NCBI GenBank assembly: GCA_016839425.1
Contig: JAEOUI010000046.1
Span: 1 to 10,666, forward strand
Direction: 5' to 3'
DNA: 10,666 nt
DNA from: Promethearchaeota archaeon
GTDB taxonomy: Archaea > Asgardarchaeota > Lokiarchaeia > Sigynarchaeales > SOKP01
Part shown: positions 1-6,116 of the stretch, piece after piece
Numbering within the stretch: position 1 is the first letter of the stretch
How the letters are laid out: each line of letters begins with the position of its first letter
Program-made: the position numbers and the translations under genes
The notes under the pieces: generated by a model
The model's input: only the letters and a program-made list of their open reading frames with translations
What the model was told of the DNA's origin: nothing
Database searches by the model: none

Positions 1-8
1 AATAAAGA

Positions 9-1157
9 TTAATAAAGACTTTCTGCCCTCATTGACTTTTCTATGGCATTTTTGTAATATTTTTTTTCTAATTTTTTAGCTGCTTCCACGCTTAACCATG
101 AAATAATGGATTTTAAAGAAGCTTTTCTTCCAAACTTCTTGTAAATGAACCTTAAGAAAAATCCTATAAGAATAACTGTAATAGAAACGAGTATTAAGGC
201 CATTGAAGCGCTGAGCTTTTTATAAAACACGAAATATAGCAGATTATGAACCAAAAAAATACTTAGCGAGTAATAAGAAAAATAGTAGAGAAATCTATAG
301 CTTTTTTTCGTTTTTATAATCTCAGTTTCCTCAATATAGATCATAATTGATATGATAATCAATTGTAATCCAATAGAATAAAGGACCCAAGAAAATGATC
401 TCTCAAGGGAGTTTAAAAATTCGGGATAATCGTAGATTATACCTAAAATCGTTAAAAATCCTCCTAAACTGAGGCAAGGAAGCAATAAATTTTCTCTTAG
501 TTTTTTATTTCTCAATTCTTTATTTTCAATAAGAAGATTCTCGTAAATTATATCTCCAACAATAGTTCCCATCAAGATGAAGGGAAAGAAAGTTAATATA
601 GGATCCATTATAGGATAGCCGTTGTATAATATGTGAAATAAAACGCCTAGTGTATTATTTTCTCCTTTATGAGCGGATAATAATCCTATCAACAAGCGAT
701 TCGTAAAAATTATTCCAATAGCCGCTGCTAATCTCAATTGTTTTGTCGTTTTTAGATACGGCCACGCTAAAAGTAATGAAATAGCAACAGTTTGAAGCAC
801 ATACCAGATCCAGATGTCAAAGAGATTTCCAGTAAAAATTGCTATGGGAACATTGTATATCAAGGCTAAGACCAATATAAACAACGCTCTAAGTAAATAT
901 TCGTTTCTTACCGTTAGTTTTCCAATTAAACCTCGTTCTGCGTTTTTTAATATGCGAGTTCTATATGATAAAGTCGTACTTATACCTGAAACAAATATAA
1001 AAGCTCCAGCACCTATTACATCGAATATTGAAAATGCATTCGTGTATAATAGTCTATCTTGAGCATTATTTTGCAACCACCATTCTAAAAGATGTCCTAC
1101 AAACATCCAGACCATACTGAGTCCTCTAAAGATATCTAAGCTTTTCAAGCGCTTCAC
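9..1157 (-). CDS. Multi-pass membrane acyltransferase, HGSNAT/DUF1624 (YeiB-like) type
   Basis: A 382-residue polytopic membrane protein with roughly ten hydrophobic segments. The N-terminus (RLKSLDIFRGLSMVWMFVGH, residues 3-22) is the typical first helix of the heparan-alpha-glucosaminide N-acetyltransferase catalytic family and related YeiB/DUF418 proteins, with D8, R11-G12 and a helix-embedded H22. FVSG at 55-58 and SLSIFLVH at 297-304 also match this acyltransferase superfamily. Known members move an acyl group from cytoplasmic acyl-CoA to a glycan or other acceptor across the membrane; the acceptor here is unknown. The C-terminal 45 residues are basic and probably cytoplasmic. The start is GTG, with a weak GGGGAT about 10 nt upstream. 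A TATA-like AAATTTAAAC at 1176-1185 could also serve it. It follows the small membrane protein by 60 nt and may share a transcript with the upstream ligase-like gene. The family call is good; the substrate is unassigned. Confidence 0.72.
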   Translation of the reverse strand: MKRLKSLDIFRGLSMVWMFVGHLLEWWLQNNAQDRLLYTNAFSIFDVIGAGAFIFVSGISTTLSYRTRILKNAERGLIGKLTVRNEYLLRALFILVLALIYNVPIAIFTGNLFDIWIWYVLQTVAISLLLAWPYLKTTKQLRLAAAIGIIFTNRLLIGLLSAHKGENNTLGVLFHILYNGYPIMDPILTFFPFILMGTIVGDIIYENLLIENKELRNKKLRENLLLPCLSLGGFLTILGIIYDYPEFLNSLERSFSWVLYSIGLQLIIISIMIYIEETEIIKTKKSYRFLYYFSYYSLSIFLVHNLLYFVFYKKLSASMALILVSITVILIGFFLRFIYKKFGRKASLKSIISWLSVEAAKKLEKKYYKNAIEKSMRAESLY

Positions 1158-1217
1158 TGTTCACATATCCCCTATGTTTAAATTTCCAATGTAAAAATCA
1201 GCGATAAACCCTTAAGT

Positions 1218-1463
1218 TCAAACGCCTCTAAATTTTACTCCTATATAAAAGACAATCCAAGCGATTGCAGTTAATATAAATCCAATAATAATACAAGTGG
1301 CGTCTATATCGAACGCAACGGGACCGATCACGCTTATAATAAAAGGACCAATAAGCTGTAACGAACCTGCAATCCCAATCACAATCCCGAAGATTTCGAT
1401 TATTAAAGATATTAATAATGTTATTTTCTTAGGTGGACTATATTGAGACAAATAAAAACCCAC
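1218..1463 (-). CDS. Small hypothetical membrane protein (PPKKIT type)
   Basis: An 81-residue protein that is mostly hydrophobic. A short polar N-terminus with PPKKIT (residues 10-15) is followed by hydrophobic segments at about 14-34, 37-52 and 56-77, and ends in KFRG. The SPPKKIT lead-in to a membrane helix resembles many small uncharacterised membrane proteins of Asgard archaea; that is recollection, not a search. The start is GTG with no convincing Shine-Dalgarno. A TATA-like ATTTATTAAC at 1491-1500 lies about 32 nt upstream, so a nearly leaderless message is possible. A TTG at codon 5 is an alternative start. It sits between the ligase-like gene (73 nt upstream) and the acyltransferase (60 nt downstream), on the same strand. 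No function can be assigned. Coding is supported by the composition and three-helix pattern rather than by a recognised domain. Confidence 0.6.
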   Translation of the reverse strand: MGFYLSQYSPPKKITLLISLIIEIFGIVIGIAGSLQLIGPFIISVIGPVAFDIDATCIIIGFILTAIAWIVFYIGVKFRGV

Positions 1464-1536
1464 TTATTTTATTAGATCATAATCGAATTTGTTAATAAAT
1501 TTGTCGGTTATTTTAAGCAAGATCGTTTATTTGTTC

Positions 1537-3390
1537 TCAAGCTAAAAATTTTCCAGTTCTAGAATCCCAAGTCTTTTTATAAATTTTTTCATCGTTAAAT
1601 TCGTTTACTAATAAATATTTTTTAATGCGTTTTGAAGAATTTCGCAAGCGATCTTTCATTTCTATATAACGGGGTATCATGTAATATGCCAAATTTTCGC
1701 TTAAATATTCGTACATTTCTTTATGGATTAATTTTTTTCCTCGCTTTGGAACCAAGCAAATTTTAATATGCTCCTCGTTTGGTTGATCAGTAGGAATGCC
1801 AAAAACAGCACTTTCTAATACGCTTGGATGGGCGTTTGCTACTTTTTCAATTAGAAACGGATAAATTTTCTTGTTCCCTTTTGTTATGATTTCCGTTTTT
1901 CGTCCCATTGAAAACACAAAACCATCGTTATCCATATATCCAAGGTCCCCAGTAAGCACATATCCATCATCTCTTACGATCATTGGTTCATTTTTTGGCG
2001 GTTTATAATAATTTAATCTAGTCGGAAATGGAGATTTTACAGCTATTTCACCAATGTTATTTGTTCCTGAAGGTAATTCTCGTCCATTATCGTCAATGAT
2101 TTTCAAGTTCCAACCTCTTAAAGGCTTGCCCATTGAACCAAGTTTACCTCCCTTGGATCCAAGATTGTTATATATGAAACCAACAGCTTCAGTTGCCGCC
2201 CATCCTTCAAGTATCGTGAGTTTAAATCGGTTTTCAAACGCTTCCCAAAGTTCGGTTGGCGTTTGACCTCCCCAAGCGAACCTTGCGTTATGATATCGAT
2301 CGATGTCCTTAGGGGGTTGATCCATTAGCGATTGTAGGATACCTCCGTAAAAAAATACGAGTTCTGCGTTGTATTTCCGGACATCGTCCCAAAAAGTACT
2401 AGCGTTAAACTTCTCTGCGAGAGCAATCGTGGAATTTAAATACAAAGAAGTTATGACAATTATAAATTGAGAAAATGCTTGAAACAAGGGCGTTGAGCAA
2501 TAAACCACTTTTTTGTAATCTACAATTCGATTCCTAATTTTTATGGATTCTCCAAAAATTTTAGATGATTTTACAAAAAAATTTTTATAGACAATGCTTT
2601 TTGGCTTACCAGTTGTACCTTCAGTAAAAACTATACTCATCATATCAGTAGGATTTATGTTAATATCCGTATTTTCAAAACTACCACTGCAAAGAGTTTC
2701 AAATGACCTATATTTTTTTTTCTCTTTATCTGAGAAAAAATTTTCAAGAATATTAATTACAAATACGCTTTTTATTCTTGATAGTTCGCTATCAATTTTT
2801 TTAAATTTTTTAACTGTATCTAAATCTGTAATTAAGAAGTCAGAATCCGAAATGTCTAAAAGATAGGCTAAATCGTCGTCTTCAACATATGGGCTAACAG
2901 GAACAAAGACACAATTCGCTTTTACGATACCAAACCACGAAATAATAAATTCTGGACAGTTTGGCAAACAAATCGCAATATGTGCTCTTTTATTTATATT
3001 AAGCTCTTTTAGGATCTTTAAAATTCCATGAGCAATGCTGTTTGATTCTTCGTGTATTTTAAGATAAGAATAGATGTTATCTTGGAAAAATAGAAAAGGT
3101 CTTTTATTGTTTTCCAACGCTTTTGATTCTATAAGCTCGGGAAGCGAAGAATAACCCTCATCTAATTTATACCTTCGCACTAAAGTGAGCTTTTCGTCCT
3201 TCTTGCTAATTACTAACTTCCCACTTTTTATCTCGATTTCAACTTCCTCTTTATCTTCAAATGGGAATGTGGAATCCTTGGAAATCTTGCTTGGAACATA
3301 AATCTGGACATATTCATAACCTCCTCTTCCCGACTTGCTATATCCTGATTTTTTTTTTGAGATCTTGCCAGTACCCTTTACTTTTTCCAT
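1537..3390 (-). CDS. Adenylate-forming enzyme (acyl-CoA synthetase-like) with AbrB-like N-terminal module
   Basis: A 617-residue member of the ANL superfamily, whose members activate a carboxylate with ATP and usually load it on CoA. Visible motifs are the P-loop FTEGTTGKPKS (255-265), WGGQTP (373-378), GWAATE (396-401), TGD (480-482), the hinge region GRKTEIITKG (496-505) and a C-terminal subdomain to about 595. Several positions differ from the family pattern. The glycine after PK is S265. The PxE near the hinge reads PFL (511-513). At the A10 position, where TGKIxK carries the catalytic lysine, the protein has SKRIKK (586-591), placing R588 at the lysine site. Residues 1-67 precede the ligase fold: a basic, glycine-rich tail followed by a strand-rich stretch (VQIYVPSKI, EVEIEI, KLVI) reminiscent of SpoVT/AbrB hairpins. 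The ATG start lies about 26 nt after CTTATATA, suggesting a leaderless transcript. The substrate cannot be told; overall spacing is closest to medium/long-chain or carnitine-CoA ligase-like enzymes. Confidence 0.85.
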   Translation of the reverse strand: MEKVKGTGKISKKKSGYSKSGRGGYEYVQIYVPSKISKDSTFPFEDKEEVEIEIKSGKLVISKKDEKLTLVRRYKLDEGYSSLPELIESKALENNKRPFLFFQDNIYSYLKIHEESNSIAHGILKILKELNINKRAHIAICLPNCPEFIISWFGIVKANCVFVPVSPYVEDDDLAYLLDISDSDFLITDLDTVKKFKKIDSELSRIKSVFVINILENFFSDKEKKKYRSFETLCSGSFENTDININPTDMMSIVFTEGTTGKPKSIVYKNFFVKSSKIFGESIKIRNRIVDYKKVVYCSTPLFQAFSQFIIVITSLYLNSTIALAEKFNASTFWDDVRKYNAELVFFYGGILQSLMDQPPKDIDRYHNARFAWGGQTPTELWEAFENRFKLTILEGWAATEAVGFIYNNLGSKGGKLGSMGKPLRGWNLKIIDDNGRELPSGTNNIGEIAVKSPFPTRLNYYKPPKNEPMIVRDDGYVLTGDLGYMDNDGFVFSMGRKTEIITKGNKKIYPFLIEKVANAHPSVLESAVFGIPTDQPNEEHIKICLVPKRGKKLIHKEMYEYLSENLAYYMIPRYIEMKDRLRNSSKRIKKYLLVNEFNDEKIYKKTWDSRTGKFLA

Positions 3391-3412
3391 ATATGTATAT
3401 TAGATAAGAATG

Positions 3413-3420
3413 TATATAAG
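3413..3420 (-). promoter_or_regulatory. TATA box of the ligase-like gene, likely leaderless
   Basis: Read on the minus strand this is CTTATATA, a close match to the archaeal box A. Its centre is about 26 nt upstream of the ATG at 3390. Archaeal transcription normally starts 22-27 nt after the TATA centre, so initiation is predicted at or next to the start codon. No Shine-Dalgarno precedes the ATG, which agrees with a leaderless message. Confidence 0.6.
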
Positions 3421-3553
3421 TGATCTCGTTTACATATGAGAATCACAATAATTGAATTAATGAATAAGATTCACTTTTTACTATTATCACCTAATTCCCA
3501 TTGAATTATTTTAAATTAAATAAACGAAATAACTATGTAATTTCTACTTTACA

Positions 3554-3565
3554 TTTAGTACTAAA
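3554..3565. repeat. Perfect 12-bp palindrome TTTAGTACTAAA
   Basis: The 12 bases equal their own reverse complement. It lies 69 bp upstream of the 16-bp palindrome and its half-site (TTTAGT) resembles that of the larger one (TTAAGT). It could be an auxiliary operator for one of the XRE regulators. In DNA this AT-rich a 12-bp palindrome can also arise by chance, so the call is tentative. Confidence 0.35.
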
Positions 3566-3609
3566 CATTTTGTAATAGATGTTAAAATACATTTATAGCG
3601 ACCAAAACA

Positions 3610-3616
3610 TTTAAAT
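3610..3616 (+). promoter_or_regulatory. TATA-like box of the PH-HTH gene
   Basis: TTTAAAT, preceded by an A-rich tract (ACCAAAACA) that could act as the TFB-recognition element. Starting about 25 nt downstream would put the 5' end near 3638, at the right edge of the 16-bp palindrome, giving a leader of about 38 nt before the ATG at 3677. ATTTATAG at 3591-3598 is an alternative box. Confidence 0.4.
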
Positions 3617-3622
3617 GCGCGG

Positions 3623-3638
3623 GTTAAGTATACTTAAC
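3623..3638. promoter_or_regulatory. Perfect 16-bp palindrome, candidate operator
   Basis: GTTAAGTATACTTAAC is identical to its reverse complement. It lies 39 bp upstream of the PH-HTH start codon, between the TATA-like box (3610-3616) and the inferred transcription start. A dimeric regulator bound there would block initiation. XRE-type HTH proteins commonly bind short palindromes and autoregulate, and both downstream genes encode XRE domains, so they are the natural candidates. No second exact copy was found by eye in the window. Confidence 0.55.
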
Positions 3639-3676
3639 ATAGACAATATTTTTTAAAATAAAATAGACAAAAAGAG

Positions 3677-4525
3677 ATGATGAAAACGAAAGAGGATGAG
3701 TTAAAATACGGAGGAACAATTTCGAAAGCATATGTGAAAAAAGAAACCTTAAAAATATTCATTGGTCTTAGCATTTTCGTGTTAGGTTCGCTTGCTTGCG
3801 TTATACCAGTACTTTTTGGAATTAATCTTGAACCAGATGTTGAACTTGATTGGACGATAGTATTCATTATTATTGCGTCTGTTATTGCGGGTATTTATGT
3901 AATTGTGATGCCTATAAATAGAGCGTACCTCTCGGCGTATTACAAGGCCTTTTCCTACGCAATTTTCGAGGATAAGATCGTGATTAATCATGGCGTATTT
4001 ACAAAAACGAGAGCAACCATTCCATATAGTAGGATACAAAACATAAACATCGTGAGTGGCGTTTTCGATAGGATGTATAAGACATTTACGATAAAGATTG
4101 AAACCGCGGGTGCCAGTGCTGCTGCTGCGAGCACTCAATCGGGACACATTAGACCTGAAGGATATATCCCAGGCCTAAAAGATCCTCAAGTGATAGAGAA
4201 TAAAATCAACGAAATGATGACGAAGTATTCTCAAATCCCAAGTGGACTAGAGGATAAGATCTTTAAACCCGAGGAACTTGCGTTTGATAATTTTATAAGC
4301 TATATCATGTCAAAAATGCGCGAGGGAGAAAAGCTAAAGACGAATATAAAAGAATTAATGACAAACTCAAGTATTTCAGAAGTAAAACTTGCAGAACAAG
4401 TCGGAGTCCCCATAGAAACGATCAAATATTTGATCGATGGTCGTTATAATCCCAGCTTGGCATTAGCCTACAAGATTGCCCGCGTGTTCTCGTGTAAAAT
4501 TGAAGAATTATTTGAACTTAAATAA
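3677..4525 (+). CDS. Membrane-anchored bPH2 (PH-like) domain protein with C-terminal XRE HTH
   Basis: A 282-residue protein with three parts. Residues about 26-48 and 58-80 are two membrane helices. Residues about 81-182 match the bacterial PH domain type 2 (YdbS/YdbT-like, formerly DUF304): a strand pattern running from YAIFEDKIVINHGVF through TRATIPYSRIQNINI, then FTIKIETAG. After a linker, residues about 222-280 form an XRE/HTH_3 domain (KLAEQVGVPIETIKYLIDG, then a packing helix and IEELFE). This C-terminal domain aligns with the N-terminal HTH of the next protein. The topology suggests a DNA-binding domain tethered to the membrane, perhaps sensing membrane or ligand state; that is inference. 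Start: two consecutive ATGs at 3677 and 3680 with only a weak AAAGAG before them. It is probably autoregulated through the palindrome at 3623-3638. I recall no characterised protein with this exact architecture. Confidence 0.8.
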   Translation: MMKTKEDELKYGGTISKAYVKKETLKIFIGLSIFVLGSLACVIPVLFGINLEPDVELDWTIVFIIIASVIAGIYVIVMPINRAYLSAYYKAFSYAIFEDKIVINHGVFTKTRATIPYSRIQNINIVSGVFDRMYKTFTIKIETAGASAAAASTQSGHIRPEGYIPGLKDPQVIENKINEMMTKYSQIPSGLEDKIFKPEELAFDNFISYIMSKMREGEKLKTNIKELMTNSSISEVKLAEQVGVPIETIKYLIDGRYNPSLALAYKIARVFSCKIEELFELK

Positions 4526-4537
4526 TATTGAATGCAA

Positions 4538-4556
4538 TTTTCTATTTTTATTTTTT
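4538..4556 (+). terminator. T-rich tract, possible terminator after the PH-HTH gene
   Basis: A run of T stretches broken by C and A begins 12 nt after the stop codon. Archaeal transcription commonly ends on such poly-T tracts without a hairpin. Termination may be partial, since the next HTH gene begins only 26 nt later on the same strand. TTTATATT at 4553-4560 could also act as a TATA box for that gene. Confidence 0.35.
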
Positions 4557-4570
4557 ATATTAAATTATTT

Positions 4571-4576
4571 GGTGGT
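4571..4576 (+). promoter_or_regulatory. Shine-Dalgarno GGTGGT deciding a TTG start
   Basis: GGTGGT lies 5 nt upstream of the TTG at 4582 and fits the archaeal 16S rRNA 3' end (GGAGGTGAT complement). It supports TTG as the initiator of the XRE gene. There is no ATG until codon 20, inside the HTH domain. Confidence 0.65.
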
Positions 4577-4581
4577 ATTCG

Positions 4582-4989
4582 TTGAGATTAAAGGAAAGAT
4601 TAGCTTCTAGGATAAAAGAACTTCGAGAAGAACGAAATATGCAACAAAAAGAGCTTGCTGATTTGCTCGGCGTATCCCGTCAAACTATTTATTATTTGGA
4701 AAAAGGGACTTATACCCCCAAACTCACGCTATCGCTAAATATAGCTAGAATATTCGAGAAACCAACCGATGAGATCTTCTTTTTAGAGCCCGTCATTCAA
4801 GATGTCATTGAAAACATAACTATTGGAGAATTAGACAAGCTATCCAAAAAGACAGGAATGGAAAGACAAAGAATTGAAGCTTTAAGAAAAATTAATAATC
4901 AAGAACTAAACGACAATTATTCCTTAGAAGAACTTAAAAAACTCTCTCAAGCTCTTGGGTATAAGTTCGAATCGCTTTTTGAGGAATAA
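4582..4989 (+). CDS. XRE-family regulator with N-terminal HTH and probable second degenerate HTH
   Basis: A 135-residue soluble protein. Residues 9-63 are a canonical XRE/HTH_3 domain: RIKELREERNMQQKELADLLG, then VSRQTIYYLEKGTYTPKL with the recognition helix around 33-40, then the packing helices. This resembles the YozG-like regulators common in archaea and bacteria. Residues about 82-134 repeat the same spacing in weaker form (ELDKLSKKTGMERQRIEAL, then SLEELKKLSQALGYKFESLF), suggesting a second HTH whose turn has diverged. The start is TTG with GGTGGT 5 nt upstream. The gene follows the PH-HTH gene by 56 nt and its HTH is paralogous to that protein's C-terminal domain. Its 3' end faces cbiN. 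Candidate targets are the palindrome at 3623-3638 and the cbi promoters; neither is shown. Confidence 0.85.
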   Translation: MRLKERLASRIKELREERNMQQKELADLLGVSRQTIYYLEKGTYTPKLTLSLNIARIFEKPTDEIFFLEPVIQDVIENITIGELDKLSKKTGMERQRIEALRKINNQELNDNYSLEELKKLSQALGYKFESLFEE

Positions 4990-5004
4990 GTGAGATTAAA
5001 AGGG

Positions 5005-5019
5005 AAAAAAAAAATAAAA
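5005..5019 (-). terminator. Poly-T terminator after cbiMN
   Basis: On the minus strand this is four T, an A and ten T, beginning 26 nt beyond the cbiN stop codon. It matches the T-rich intrinsic terminators of archaea. It is well placed to end the cbiM-cbiN transcript before it runs antisense into the XRE gene. Confidence 0.55.
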
Positions 5020-5044
5020 CATATTTCCATATTTAATTTGAAGT

Positions 5045-5359
5045 TTAATCTGTCGATTTTCTCTTCTTTTTTACATAAAGAACTATATAGTAGGTCGCCA
5101 AAACAAATGTTATTGTTAGAATTATCCCCAAGATACCTGCGATATAATCGTTAGTAATCCATCCTAAAAATGCCTCAAAAAATGGTTCTGGTTCCTGTAC
5201 GCCTGCATCTTCGAGTGTCTTTTCCAAACCGTCTGGATTCGTCGAAAGTATTCCTATTTGAAAACCTACTGCTAACATGATCATTAATACTAACACAACT
5301 ACCAAAATCGTAATGATAGGCGTTTTGTATTGCTTTATCGTATCTTTTAACGATTCCAT
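5045..5359 (-). CDS. cbiN: CbiN/NikN-like PDGLE-domain subunit of the Ni/Co ECF transporter
   Basis: A 104-residue protein with two membrane helices (about 14-37 and 74-96) and an extracytoplasmic loop that opens with the signature PDGLE (42-46). This identifies the PDGLE family, found as the small extra subunit (CbiN or NikN) beside CbiM or NikM. CbiN-type subunits are needed for the metal-loaded conformation of the substrate-binding component. The tail is basic (KKKRKS). The ATG directly follows the cbiM stop codon (TAA then ATG, no gap), so the two are translationally coupled. A minus-strand poly-T tract follows at 5005-5019. Naming it cbiN or nikN depends on the metal, which the sequence does not settle. 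Confidence 0.85.
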   Translation of the reverse strand: MESLKDTIKQYKTPIITILVVVLVLMIMLAVGFQIGILSTNPDGLEKTLEDAGVQEPEPFFEAFLGWITNDYIAGILGIILTITFVLATYYIVLYVKKKRKSTD

Positions 5360-6037
5360 TTATTCAACCCCCAAAAATCTTTCTGATAATATTAATGTAG
5401 GTTTTGTTTTATATATATAAAACACGATAAGAGCTGATATGGCCGCTTCCCCGATTCCAATAAAAGCATGCCATATTGCCATTGCTGAAATGGCGTAATC
5501 AAGAGGAATTACCCCTGCAATTGCAATTTCAACACCGCATATAATTGAAGCAAATAAAATAGAAATATACGCCCCTATTGCTGTTCCTATAGTGACCTTG
5601 ATTTCTTTTCTAAGCTGTGTTCGATTTAATGCTTGCACGATTAGTTTAACGACAAGGAGCCCAAAAATTCCTCCTATAATACCCATGTTAAATGCATTCG
5701 CACCAATAGCCGTAAAACCTCCATCTCCAAAGAAAGATTGAACAACTAAAACGAGAAAAAGGACGATTACTGATGACCACGGTCCTAAAATAACCGCTAC
5801 AAGCGTCCCACCGACTAAATGCCCTGAAGTTCCTCCCGGTATTGGATAATTAACGAATTGAAATGCAAATATAACTGCCGAAATAACACCAATATAAGGT
5901 ATTAATTTTTCGCTATCTTCTTCAGAAAATATCTTGCTATTACTTATGCGATATATACCAATTGCAATAATTCCAATCGTTACAATCCATAAAACCACGA
6001 TAGTGGTTGGCTCTAAGAGCCCGTCTGGTAAGTGCAT
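5360..6037 (-). CDS. cbiM: CbiM/NikM substrate-binding membrane component of the Ni/Co ECF transporter
   Basis: A 225-residue polytopic protein beginning MHLPDG, the hallmark of CbiM/NikM. In this family the N-terminal Met1-His2 loops into the membrane protein and coordinates Co2+ or Ni2+. A second conserved block, PIPGGTSGHLVGG (65-77), supplies H73, matching the conserved metal-site histidine. GDGGFTAIGANAFNMG (about 104-119) is also typical. Length is normal for the shorter form without a fused CbiN domain. The exact ATG is certain because His2 must be residue 2. AGGA sits 7 nt upstream on the minus strand. It is coupled to cbiN downstream and divergent from cbiQO, giving a full group I ECF transporter. 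Ni versus Co cannot be decided, since no B12 synthesis, urease or hydrogenase gene is in view. Confidence 0.95.
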   Translation of the reverse strand: MHLPDGLLEPTTIVVLWIVTIGIIAIGIYRISNSKIFSEEDSEKLIPYIGVISAVIFAFQFVNYPIPGGTSGHLVGGTLVAVILGPWSSVIVLFLVLVVQSFFGDGGFTAIGANAFNMGIIGGIFGLLVVKLIVQALNRTQLRKEIKVTIGTAIGAYISILFASIICGVEIAIAGVIPLDYAISAMAIWHAFIGIGEAAISALIVFYIYKTKPTLILSERFLGVE

Positions 6038-6046
6038 TTTATATTC

Positions 6047-6050
6047 CTGT
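6047..6050 (-). promoter_or_regulatory. Shine-Dalgarno of cbiM
   Basis: AGGA on the minus strand, 9 nt ahead of the ATG counting inclusively of the spacer edge (spacer about 9). It requires a leadered message. A TATA-like TTATAAATAT at 6081-6090 (minus strand) would give a start near 6060 and a leader of about 22 nt that includes this site. Confidence 0.5.
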
Positions 6051-6080
6051 AAGTTTATAATTTATAGTAATTTTTTTTTT

Positions 6081-6090
6081 ATATTTATAA
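6081..6090 (-). promoter_or_regulatory. TATA-like box of cbiMN
   Basis: TTATAAATAT on the minus strand, followed by a ten-base A run (6071-6080). Its position predicts transcription starting near 6060. A second candidate, CTATAAATT around 6058-6066, is too close to the start codon to leave room for the AGGA. Confidence 0.4.
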
Positions 6091-6116
6091 TATTAATAAT
6101 TCATAAATCAGTAATA

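Larger units (their letters stand above)
3391..3676. other. Divergent intergenic regulatory region (286 bp)
   Basis: This is the longest non-coding stretch of the window, between the ligase-like gene (minus) and the PH-HTH gene (plus). It is very AT-rich. It contains the CTTATATA box for the minus gene, TATA-like boxes at 3591-3598 (ATTTATAG) and 3610-3616 (TTTAAAT) for the plus gene, a perfect 12-bp palindrome at 3554-3565 and a perfect 16-bp palindrome at 3623-3638. The only ORFs are a 22-codon one and shorter, without ribosome binding sites. No RNA gene was recognised. Confidence 0.6.

Noticed and set aside
3436..3504. A 22-residue ORF in the divergent regulatory region
   Set aside because: There is no ribosome binding site and no recognisable composition, and such short ORFs are expected by chance.
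3782..4147. A 121-residue antisense ORF inside the PH-HTH gene
   Set aside because: It lies wholly opposite a gene with clear domain structure, has a composition unlike a protein family, and is explained as a codon shadow.
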